Below, one piece after another: positions 41,863 through 49,246 of a stretch of DNA of 52,954 bases. Each line of letters begins with the position of its first letter. Position 1 is the stretch's first letter. Both the position numbers and the translations under genes were made by a program. The notes under the pieces were generated by a model. The model made no database searches. It had not been told where the DNA came from and was given only the letters and a program-made list of their open reading frames with translations. The DNA comes from JANQIV01 sp050117315 (GTDB lineage Bacteria > Bacteroidota > Ignavibacteria > Ignavibacteriales > Melioribacteraceae), in NCBI GenBank assembly GCA_050117315.1, contig JASFMY010000033.1, positions 1-52,954 on the forward strand. The letters are read 5' to 3'.

Positions 41863-42641
41863 GTGGATTTAAGTATTCTAATCTCTGAATTCTCAATTCT
41901 TTTATTATTGTCGATTTTAAACCGACAAATATCATTCAACAATCTTTCGGTTGAGCTTTCGAGGTGGCTTCCGGACATTGCAACTTGCGCAACGCTTTCC
42001 GCAGACTGAAGTGAAACATTTTCTATTTGCTTGATATTTTCCCTGATCTGCTGTGATGCCCGCGACTGTTCTTCTGCAGCAGCGGCAACCTCTTCAATAT
42101 TTATTTCCACTTTTTTTGTTGCATTTAGAATGTTTGTTAAAGTTTCCCCGGCTTTGTTTGCAAGCTCTTTGCCGCGTTTAACTTCCTTTGCTCCAAGCTG
42201 AATGCCTTTTACCGCTTCGTAAGTATCGCCCTGGATTTTTTGAATTGTAAGCGAAATTTCCTTTGTTGCTTTTGATGTTCTTTCGGCAAGTTTTCTTAGT
42301 TTTTTGTTTTTAACCGCATCCATAAATGCATCTCTAAAATTCGTAATCTGCTTTGTGAGTGTTACAAACAGACCATCCGAATAATTTTGAGAAACGTTTT
42401 GAAATTCTAAGCACAGCGATTCAACGCTGTCTGCAAATTCTATATTTCTTGTTGTTAAGGAAAATGTTTCATAATTGCGGGCTTTCAGCAGGTAATTTTC
42501 CAGCATCCTTGCGTCGTCCCTTTCATCAAATGTAATTGTTTTTAGTTGAGAAAAGTAGGCAACTAATAATGTCAGCATCAAGAGAATAACCGATAATCCT
42601 ATAAATTTTCCAAATATGGAAAGATTTTTTAAAGAAATCAT
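41856..42641 (-). CDS. Chemoreceptor-like protein with internal deletion
   Basis: The 261-residue protein starts with a membrane segment (residues 10-30) and about 80 residues of a sensor-like region. It then goes directly from AFMDAVKNKK to LRKLAERTSKATKEI, the post-hairpin motif of methyl-accepting chemotaxis proteins, and continues through VEINIEEVAAAAEEQSRASQ. The second membrane helix, HAMP domain, first signalling helix and CheA-binding tip are absent. It cannot be a normal receptor. It could be a pseudogene kept in frame, or a decoy that inserts into receptor arrays. Confidence 0.75.
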   Translation of the reverse strand: MISLKNLSIFGKFIGLSVILLMLTLLVAYFSQLKTITFDERDDARMLENYLLKARNYETFSLTTRNIEFADSVESLCLEFQNVSQNYSDGLFVTLTKQITNFRDAFMDAVKNKKLRKLAERTSKATKEISLTIQKIQGDTYEAVKGIQLGAKEVKRGKELANKAGETLTNILNATKKVEINIEEVAAAAEEQSRASQQIRENIKQIENVSLQSAESVAQVAMSGSHLESSTERLLNDICRFKIDNNKRIENSEIRILKSTV

Positions 42642-42737
42642 TTTTGATCATCCTTGGATAATGAATAGTAAAAGAGCGGTTTCTAAATGAATTATCGGAA
42701 AGCAAACAGAATTAGTATAGTGGAAATATGTTAAGAG

Positions 42738-42760
42738 TTGATTAACAAATTGTTAATCAA
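42738..42760. repeat. Perfect 10-bp palindrome
   Basis: TTGATTAACA and TGTTAATCAA flank AAT. It lies about 100 bases upstream of the chemoreceptor-like gene and could be an operator. No T-run follows. Confidence 0.5.
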
Positions 42761-42837
42761 TCAATAAAAGTTGAGAGTTTCAGATTAAGAAAAAACAAAG
42801 TGAAAAATTTTTTTATACCTATTTTTAATAGTACAGG

Positions 42838-42999
42838 TCACGATGTCAGTTTTATTTCCTTTAATGCCATACCTATTGCTGTTTCTATTGAGTACCTTCT
42901 GTTCAATAGGGTTACAACTTGATAAATGAAATTTTTTTTCTTCATAATCGGGACTTTAACCCCGTAGAAATTTTGTGCTAACTCTACAAATATGTTCAT
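42838..42999 (-). CDS. Small unidentified protein (53 residues)
   Basis: An ATG at 42999 preceded by AAGAGAGA opens a frame beginning MNIFVELAQNFYGVKVP, then a basic stretch (KKKNFIYQVV) and an ending IETAIGMALKEIKLTS. The coding pattern resembles neighbouring genes and the frame is free of odd codons, but no family is recognised. It lies in an otherwise empty 480-base stretch between the chemoreceptor-like and aminotransferase genes. Confidence 0.4.
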   Translation of the reverse strand: MNIFVELAQNFYGVKVPIMKKKNFIYQVVTLLNRRYSIETAIGMALKEIKLTS

Positions 43000-43122
43000 G
43001 GTAATCTCTCTTTCTTTTTACATCATTATCGTAGAAATCTTTATTAAATTGAGTGATAACATTAAATATTTTTTGTTATATATCACATTGTATTATAAAA
43101 AAAATATTACGGGAAATTAGTG

Positions 43123-44259
43123 ATGAATTTAACAACAGCTCGGCAGAATTTTAAATATTTGGAAAACGGAAAAATCTATTTTAACCACGCTTCAATGGGA
43201 CCAATGCCGGTTCCGGTTGCTCAAAAAGTACAGGAATATTTAAACGAAAGGAGTGGAGATGAAATTGATAACTTTCAGAAAACTCTAAAAACAATTAAAG
43301 AATTAAAGAGCAAACTCGGTGCTTTACTTAAATGCGAGCCGGATAGAATTGCTTCTTGTGAAAATGTTTCAAGCGCATTAAATTTGCTTGCCAACGGGTT
43401 AAAGTGGGAAAAAGGGGATAGAATTATTCTCGGCGATATTGAATTTCCTTCAAATGTTTACCCCTTTTTAAATTTGAGGAAGCAGGGGGTAGAAGTTGAC
43501 TTTGTTAAATCTGCTAACGGAATTTTATCAATAGACGATTATGAAAAATTAATTACTGAAAAAACCAAACTTATCTCAGTAAGCCATGTTCAGTTTCTAA
43601 CGGGTTATAAAATTGATCTTGAAAAGTTGGGAGAGATTTGCAGGCAGAAAAACATAATTTTCTCGGTTGACGGTATTCAGTCTGCCGGGACGGCTAAAGT
43701 GGATGTTAAAAAGATGCACATAGATTTTTTTACGGGCGGCTCACACAAATGGTTGCTCGGACTACAAGGGTTAACCTATTTTTATGTGAATAAAGAACTC
43801 CAGGAGAAGATTGAACAGAAAAATGTCGGCTGGATATCCGTTAAAAATTCCTGGGACCTTACGGATTATAATTTGGATCTGCGCAGTTCTGCCGACAGGT
43901 ATCAAACAGGTACACAGAATACAATAGGATTGGAAGCCTTAAACGCCTCCCTGGATTTTTTTAATTCTTTTGGTTTTGACGAAATAGAAAAAAAGGTAAT
44001 TGCAAACTCAAAATATTTTTTGTCACGGTTAATGGACAATAATTTTGAACCCGTGTTATCGGATATTGAAAACAACGGGATTGCAGGGATTGTATCTGTA
44101 AAAATTCAGAACCCTAATGAGGTTGAAGAAAAATTAAAAGATAAAAATATAATTTGCACCGTAAGGGAAGGTATTTTAAGGTTTTCCCCGCATTTCTATA
44201 ATACGAAAGAAGAAATAGACGTTGTTATTGACAAATTGAAAACGATTGAGTCAAAATAA
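43123..44259 (+). CDS. Class V aminotransferase-fold PLP enzyme (cysteine desulfurase-like)
   Basis: The 378-residue enzyme has HASMGPMPVPVAQKV near its start, SVDGIQSAGTAKVD (Asp and Gln binding the cofactor ring) and GGSHKWLLGLQG near residue 208 with the PLP lysine. No Cys loop equivalent to that of SufS or NifS is seen near the C-terminus, so cysteine desulfuration is not clear; related enzymes include isopenicillin-N epimerase-like proteins and selenocysteine lyases. The gene is solitary. The ATG at 43123 is preferred over a GTG one codon before. Confidence 0.85.
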   Translation: MNLTTARQNFKYLENGKIYFNHASMGPMPVPVAQKVQEYLNERSGDEIDNFQKTLKTIKELKSKLGALLKCEPDRIASCENVSSALNLLANGLKWEKGDRIILGDIEFPSNVYPFLNLRKQGVEVDFVKSANGILSIDDYEKLITEKTKLISVSHVQFLTGYKIDLEKLGEICRQKNIIFSVDGIQSAGTAKVDVKKMHIDFFTGGSHKWLLGLQGLTYFYVNKELQEKIEQKNVGWISVKNSWDLTDYNLDLRSSADRYQTGTQNTIGLEALNASLDFFNSFGFDEIEKKVIANSKYFLSRLMDNNFEPVLSDIENNGIAGIVSVKIQNPNEVEEKLKDKNIICTVREGILRFSPHFYNTKEEIDVVIDKLKTIESK

Positions 44260-44308
44260 AATGTATTTTTCACAATGAGAATTTTTTTCATTATTATTTC
44301 TCTGCAAT

Positions 44309-44450
44309 AATCAATGGTATGAACCTCGGGGCAATTCGCCTGCGAACCGAACCTTGTTCCGCCGCAACCTGCCCTCCGTACGAAGTTTACTTCGGAAGGC
44401 GGGGCAACGGGGAATTAAACCCCGTCTTCTCGCCTGCCTTGCCGGGGCTG
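44309..44450 (+). repeat. Dispersed GC-rich repeat, copy A
   Basis: It starts ATCAATGGTATGAACCTCGG and GGCAATTCGCC, and later has GGGGAATTAAACC and CTTCTCGCCTGCCTTGCCGG. The same blocks occur in reverse orientation at 48078-48186. An extra segment (44350-44400) with a CGAAGT/ACTTCG palindrome is present only here. Confidence 0.75.
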
Positions 44451-44480
44451 TTGCATAACTCAATTAGGTGCTTCAATAGC

Positions 44481-44609
44481 CACGTGCTTCAGCACGTTGG
44501 AAATAAGAAACCGAATAGGAGCCGGGCTTTAGCCCAAATATGAGAGAAAATAGGGCTAAAGCCCTAAGTTTTTGTTGAGACTTATTGTCCACGACCTGAA
44601 AGGTCGTGG
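44481..44609. repeat. Array of four REP-like hairpins
   Basis: Four consecutive short palindromes are seen: ACGTGCT/AGCACGT (44482-44497), GGGCT/AGCCC (44524-44535), TAGGGCT/AGCCCTA (44551-44566) and CCACGACCT/AGGTCGTGG (44589-44609). Arms are 5-9 bp with loops of two or three bases. No REP-type transposase is in the window. Confidence 0.7.
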
Positions 44610-44623
44610 CTATGATTATTTAT

Positions 44624-44777
44624 TAAAGTTTCTGCAAAATAAAAGTCTGACATTTCGAACCCGTTTTTTGGGTGAGCCTGTCCGCCGTCTTTTTGGCGGG
44701 AAATCTTTCAATTAGAGTACGATTTCAAAGATTTCTCCCTCCCGCCATGCCTCGCCGAGGGTGTTGCAGAAACTCTA
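44624..44777. repeat. Dispersed hairpin element, copies 2 and 3 facing each other
   Basis: Copy 2 (44624-44708, reverse strand) starts, read backwards, AAAGATTTC, has TTCGAAATGTCA and ends ATTTTGCAGAAACTTTA. Copy 3 (44727-44777, plus strand) starts AAAGATTTC and ends TGCAGAAACTCTA but is shortened. They are 18 bases apart. The remainder to 44968 has no recognisable gene. Confidence 0.65.
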
Positions 44778-44968
44778 TACATGATAGAGCCTATTCTAAA
44801 TTCTTGTGTATAAAATGGTTTATATTTATATTATCAAATAAGTTAACGGTTCTAATCTCTTTCCTCGTAAATACTTGAAATAATTTCAACAAACAGTATC
44901 GTTCATTCAAAAAGGAGACTAAACGTCTGCTAAATAAATTTCATCAAACCAAAAAAAGAGAGTGCGAT

Positions 44969-45856
44969 ATGAAAAAAACTTTATCAATTGTATTTGTTTT
45001 GTTGTTGCTTCTACCTTCAGCCGGTTATGCACAGCTTTGTGAAGATTCAGGTGATAGTCATTCAAAAACCGTTACATGTTTTTTATTGCCTGCCGAAATA
45101 GGACAGGGATTTATAGTTGGTGGAAACAGCAGGATAACTCCTTTTACTGCGTCATTAAGATTAAGTCCTTCACTTGGAATAGGTAATTATGGTAAGTTTC
45201 AAATCGGCCCAACAGGCGGATTGATCTATACCAATCCGGAAGTTGAGTTTGTAGGCGGGGCAAGAGCAGCGTACCAGCTTTACCAGCTTACCGCAATTGC
45301 AGGGAACCCTGTGCTGGATGTGTTTTTAACTGCTGATTTTTTATTCGGAAGCAGGGGAAATAATTTTTTGGGAGCAGGGATATCTTTGGGTTTAACCAAC
45401 TTATTTGACCTTGGTCCACGAGTAACTTACAATACTGAATCAAAACTTACACATATTGAAACAAGCGCAACATTTGACCTGACATTTTTAATGTCATCGA
45501 AAATTGCCTGTTCCTCTGCTGTCCCGGATTGGGAGCCCGGCTTTGATCCCGAGGGAGGCTTTTATAAGAATGTCGGTTTAAATGCACGGCAGCTTGTTCT
45601 ATCCTTATTTTACACGCAACCGGGTACAAAGGAAAAGCTTGAGGGACTTTCCCGCAGTAAAATTTTATCACTCAACAATATCAGTGAAGTAAAAGATTAT
45701 TTGATTAACAACGGATTATCGGCGGTGGCAGGTCAAATGGATGAAGTAATTAAGCGATCAGTCCAGGACAGCAATAAACCTGAGCAGGATGAATTGTATC
45801 AAAAGAAACTAATTTTATCATTTGTGAACGGCTGGTGCAAAGCTGTTCAGTTATAA
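44969..45856 (+). CDS. Exported protein of unknown function
   Basis: The 295-residue protein has a signal peptide (MKKTLSIVFVLLLLLPSAGYAQ). The mature part looks beta-rich with alternating hydrophobic strands (FTASLRLSPSLGIG, FDLGPRVTYNTESKL), perhaps a small barrel or beta-sandwich, followed by a helical C-terminal part (LSRSKILSLNNISEVK). I do not recognise its family. It lies 30 bases before the patatin gene, so they form an operon and may act together on lipids. Confidence 0.65.
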   Translation: MKKTLSIVFVLLLLLPSAGYAQLCEDSGDSHSKTVTCFLLPAEIGQGFIVGGNSRITPFTASLRLSPSLGIGNYGKFQIGPTGGLIYTNPEVEFVGGARAAYQLYQLTAIAGNPVLDVFLTADFLFGSRGNNFLGAGISLGLTNLFDLGPRVTYNTESKLTHIETSATFDLTFLMSSKIACSSAVPDWEPGFDPEGGFYKNVGLNARQLVLSLFYTQPGTKEKLEGLSRSKILSLNNISEVKDYLINNGLSAVAGQMDEVIKRSVQDSNKPEQDELYQKKLILSFVNGWCKAVQL

Positions 45857-45886
45857 GAATTGCAGAATAAAAATTGGAGAATAAAA

Positions 45887-46924
45887 ATGTCTAAAAAAGC
45901 ATTGGTAATAAGCGGCGGCGGCTCGAAAGGTGCTTTTGCCGTCGGTGCAGTAGATTACTTGGTAAATACAAAAAAACTCGATTTTGATATGGTTGCCGGG
46001 ACAAGCACGGGATCGTTGATTTCGCCCATGGTTGTAGCCGGGCAGATTACTCAACTGGTGAACGTGTATACTTCCGTAACAACAAGTGATATAATTACAC
46101 CTATCCCGGTTGACTCGGCCTTTTTGAAAGGCTCCTCAATTTTTAATGTTGATCCCCTAAAATCAATTATAAAAAAAATTGTTACGGATGAAGTTGCGAA
46201 CAAAGTTTTGAATTCAAATAAACAGGTTTTTATAGCTGCAGGCTGTTTGCAAACAAGCAACCTTACATACTTTCAGACAGGTCCGAAAGCAAAAACAACA
46301 GAAGGAGCAGACCTCTATCAAATCCAAAATCCCGACGAATTAAGAAGCGCAATGCTGGGTTCGGCGGATCAGCCTGTGTTAATGCCCCCGGTGAATATTA
46401 TACCCGACGCTGATCCGCAAAGGCAATATGTTGACGGAGGTACACGGGCAATAGCCCCGAACGAAGTAGCAATTGTAAACGGGGCTACAGAACTTTATTC
46501 AATAATATTGGACCCTGCTTCTCACGAACCTGTTAATGAACCGTATAACAATATTTTAAAAATATTGTTGCGGACAATAGATTTATTTACTACTCAAATA
46601 ACACAGAATGATGTTAGGCTGGCACAGGTAACTAACGGCAGTATTGATTATTTATCGGCACTCAAAGAAAAGGTGCAAAAGAAATTTGATCTTTCCCCGG
46701 ATGAGTTGAATAAATTATTTACAGAAGATTTGCCGGAAAATCCTTTTGCGGACACACCGTTGGTAAAACTCTTTATAATCCGTCCCGACGAAGAATTACC
46801 TACCGACGGACTTAATTTTGATCCGCCGACTATGGCTTATATGATGGAACTTGGAAGAAAAAAAGCTGAAAAGGTTGTGAAAGAAGTTGAAGAAAAAAGT
46901 TTGAATTTTTACGTAAAGTTGTGA
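45887..46924 (+). CDS. Patatin-like phospholipase
   Basis: The 345-residue protein carries GGGSKGAF (oxyanion hole, residues 10-17), the nucleophile Ser40 in GTSTGS and the catalytic Asp in YVDGGTRA near 183. This is the Ser-Asp dyad of patatin lipases. No signal peptide is seen, so it is probably cytoplasmic. The ATG at 45887 is chosen because GGAGA lies six bases before it and the glycine-rich start fits the family. It follows the exported protein. Confidence 0.9.
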   Translation: MSKKALVISGGGSKGAFAVGAVDYLVNTKKLDFDMVAGTSTGSLISPMVVAGQITQLVNVYTSVTTSDIITPIPVDSAFLKGSSIFNVDPLKSIIKKIVTDEVANKVLNSNKQVFIAAGCLQTSNLTYFQTGPKAKTTEGADLYQIQNPDELRSAMLGSADQPVLMPPVNIIPDADPQRQYVDGGTRAIAPNEVAIVNGATELYSIILDPASHEPVNEPYNNILKILLRTIDLFTTQITQNDVRLAQVTNGSIDYLSALKEKVQKKFDLSPDELNKLFTEDLPENPFADTPLVKLFIIRPDEELPTDGLNFDPPTMAYMMELGRKKAEKVVKEVEEKSLNFYVKL

Positions 46925-46936
46925 TGTGAGTTTCAG

Positions 46937-46981
46937 ATCCCCGAAATCTTTTCCGGTAGGAACAAGTAAGATTCCGGGGAT
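46937..46981. terminator. Bidirectional terminator between patatin and exchanger genes
   Basis: ATCCCCG...AATCTT pairs with AAGATT...CGGGGAT, with one A/C mismatch, around a 17-base loop. The converging genes on both sides support a terminator. Confidence 0.75.
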
Positions 46982-46987
46982 ATCCTT

Positions 46988-47914
46988 TCAAAAAATAAAA
47001 TCATAAAACCACCTGAACAGGGCGAGAATCATTAATATAATCCCTTCTGTTCTGGTGATTTTCCATCTTGTGCGGATAAATAATAATAATATCGCAAGGT
47101 TGCCTGCCAACAAAAATAGGCTGAAGTAATCGTCTGATGCAATAGCCAAAGGCTTTAACATTGCCGCAACACCGAGTACGCCGAGCATGTTGAATAAGTC
47201 GCTTCCTATTAGGTTGCCGATAGATATTCCGTGCCTGCCTTTATATAAAGCAACCATCGAAGTAGCAAGCTCCGGCAGCGAAGTACCTGCCGCAACGATT
47301 GTTATCCCTATAACCCATTCGGAAATTCCAATTATTCTTGCAAGGCTTGTTGCGCTTTCAACAAGAAAGTTGGCGCTGGTTATTATTATTCCGACCCCGC
47401 CAATTAATTTTGGGATATCGGACCATTTGAAATCTCCTTCGGGAACTTCATCGTCTTCGATCTTTTCTTTGTTTCTTATTAAAACTATTATGTAGATAAC
47501 GAGAGTAGAAAAAAGAAGAATTCCTTCATACAATTCCAGCAAGTGATCTCTAAAAAAAAGCAGTAAAAGAAGACCGGTTCCTACTAAAAGAAAGCCGTCC
47601 CTGTAGAAGAACATTCTGTTAGTTGCTACCCCGGAAAATAATGTAATCAGTCCAAGTATTATACCCATGTTGAAAATATTTGAACCGACAACGTTCCCCA
47701 CGGAAATAGCAGATTGCCCTTGAAGAGCGGCGGTAACAGTAACTGCAAATTCCGGGGCGGAAGTTGCAAACGCTACAACCGTTAAACCGATTACCAATTC
47801 CGAAAGCCCTAGTTTTTTTGCAATCCTCGAAGCTGATTCAACAACCCAGAGAGCGCCCCACCATAAGCCGAAAGCCGAGATAAGAATGATTGATAAATCG
47901 TAATAAAGCGACAT
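46988..47914 (-). CDS. Na+/Ca2+ exchanger family antiporter (CaCA, YrbG-like)
   Basis: The 308-residue membrane protein has about ten hydrophobic segments and the two alpha-repeats of the family: VAFATSAPEFAVTV with GSNIFNMGIILGL, and VAAGTSLPELATSMVAL with GSDLFNMLGVLG. The acidic residues of these repeats bind the transported cations. It would export calcium in exchange for sodium or protons. No regulatory domain is present. The gene is alone. Confidence 0.92.
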   Translation of the reverse strand: MSLYYDLSIILISAFGLWWGALWVVESASRIAKKLGLSELVIGLTVVAFATSAPEFAVTVTAALQGQSAISVGNVVGSNIFNMGIILGLITLFSGVATNRMFFYRDGFLLVGTGLLLLLFFRDHLLELYEGILLFSTLVIYIIVLIRNKEKIEDDEVPEGDFKWSDIPKLIGGVGIIITSANFLVESATSLARIIGISEWVIGITIVAAGTSLPELATSMVALYKGRHGISIGNLIGSDLFNMLGVLGVAAMLKPLAIASDDYFSLFLLAGNLAILLLFIRTRWKITRTEGIILMILALFRWFYDFIF

Positions 47915-48077
47915 AAAAAAGATTGATTAATAAGTGTGTTGCAAGAAAAGTAAATAAATTTAATATATCAAGTTTTGTTTTGATATTTAGGATTTGTGGG
48001 ATTTACGGCAACCATCATTAAAAGAATAAATTATATCCATGGGGGATTTTAATCCGCCTTCGCATTCGCTAGGACGG

Positions 48078-48186
48078 ATATGCCTGCCCCGAACAGGGAT
48101 GCCCTTAGCACCGGCAAGGCAGGCGAGAAGGCGAGGTTTAATTCCCCGTCGCCACGGCGAATTGCCCCGAGTTTCATACCATTGAT
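48078..48186 (-). repeat. Dispersed GC-rich repeat, copy B
   Basis: Reverse-complement copy of 44309-44450: ATCAATGGTATGAAACTCGG, GGGGAATTAAACC and TTCTCGCCTGCCTTGCCGG all recur. It continues into GGGATGCCC, which links it to copy C at 41803-41862. Two copies in inverted orientation enclose the exported-patatin-exchanger block. Confidence 0.75.
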
Positions 48187-48244
48187 TACAATTGCATAGT
48201 TTTTTTTCCGACTTGATAGAAAATTTCACTGTCAATCTTTTTTA

Positions 48245-48510
48245 ATTACCTGGGGGGAATCATTCATCCCCAACCGGGAACGGCTGATTACCACACCGGA
48301 ATTATCTATGACCAGCCGGGAACGGTTAATTACCGCGCCGGAATCATTCATGACCAGCCGGGAACGGCTAATTACTGCGCCGGAATCATTCATGACCAGC
48401 CGGGAACGGCTAATCACTATGCCGGAATCATTCATGACCAACCGGGAGCGGCTAATCACCATGCCGGAATCATTCATGACCAACCGGGAGCGGCTAATCA
48501 CCATGCCGGA
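48245..48510 (-). repeat. Minisatellite of 42-bp units, each two related 21-bp halves
   Basis: Six full 42-base units and a partial seventh. Each has half A (AT(T/C)AC..., with GCCGGAATCATTC) and half B (ATGACCA(G/A)CCGGGA(A/G)CGGCTA); the two halves agree at about half of their 21 positions, including the AT.AC start and GGAA core. Frames on both strands stay open (GMVISRSRLVMNDS on minus, MTSRERLITAPESF on plus), which comes from the period. From 48511 to 48922 no gene is visible. Confidence 0.85.
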
Positions 48511-48654
48511 TGTCTTTTTTATTTTAAACATAATATCTTCGGGAAAATCTTTTAAGCCCGCCTTTCTTAGTACGAAGTACGATCGCCGACGCTTTAAAGC
48601 TATGGCGACGGAGCGCGGACAGGCCGGAATCTACACACAAAATCAAAAGAAGAG

Positions 48655-48679
48655 ATTCCCGCTAACAACATGCGGGAAT
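48655..48679 (+). repeat. Hairpin related to the dispersed element
   Basis: ATTCCCGC and GCGGGAAT pair around nine bases, then ATGACAC follows; AGATT-hairpin-AATGACA resembles the first half of copy 1 (167-210) without the GCAGAAACTCTA end. Confidence 0.4.
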
Positions 48680-48922
48680 GACACGGCACTTCATTGACAC
48701 GACCCTAGTAGTTTTTTTTGCTTCATTGCAGCCAAACATTAGAAGTATTTTTGGAAGAAAAAATTAACTGGCACCTAACCTACCGGAGCTTCAGGTTGTT
48801 GAAAAACCCCATGCAATTTCTTTAGGTTAGTTCTTTCACATGTGGCTCTGCCATAAATTTGCGGAATTTTTACTTGACCGGTTTGCATGGAGATTTTTTT
48901 TGTTTTGCAAAACAAAAAACTA

Positions 48923-49243
48923 TCAATAAAATACAGCAAGCCAGTAAGTAAATTGATCCGGGTCAGTCCACTCAACACGGTGTTTTTTATGAGCAGGAAT
49001 TTCAAGGTAGTCGCCGGGTCTCATTCTTATTTTTTCCCCGCCTTCAAATAACAGTTCCGCTTCGCCGCGTATTAAAATTACAAATTCATTTTCATCCTGA
49101 TCGTACCAGAAATCCTCCGGAGATTTATGTCCGTGAGAAACAATTTTCTCGATCTTTACTTTATTCGACTCAACTAATTTCTCAACGTATTCATCTTCCA
49201 GATTTTCCGGGATATGCCCGAATATGTTTTTTAGAGATATCAT
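48923..49243 (-). CDS. Small cupin-domain protein
   Basis: The 106-residue protein is one cupin barrel: SHGHKSPEDFWYDQDENEFVIL supplies motif 1 histidines and glutamate for a metal, and RPGDYLEIPAHKKHRVEW is motif 2. Such proteins can be sugar isomerases, dioxygenases or binding proteins; no function can be assigned. It starts three bases after the MscS-type gene ends, so the two are co-expressed. Confidence 0.85.
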   Translation of the reverse strand: MISLKNIFGHIPENLEDEYVEKLVESNKVKIEKIVSHGHKSPEDFWYDQDENEFVILIRGEAELLFEGGEKIRMRPGDYLEIPAHKKHRVEWTDPDQFTYWLAVFY

Positions 49244-49246
49244 TTC

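Noticed and set aside
43045..43080. GTGATAACA...TGTTATATATCAC near-palindrome upstream of the aminotransferase
   Set aside because: The arms differ by a four-base insertion and the region is very AT-rich; likely chance.
47987..48235. 82-codon ORF with RLLACLAGAKGIP
   Set aside because: The peptide is only the translation of a dispersed repeat, also seen in copy C.
48232..48697. Overlapping ORFs on both strands across the 42-base array (99 and 129 codons)
   Set aside because: Open frames on both strands arise from the repeat period; no independent coding evidence.
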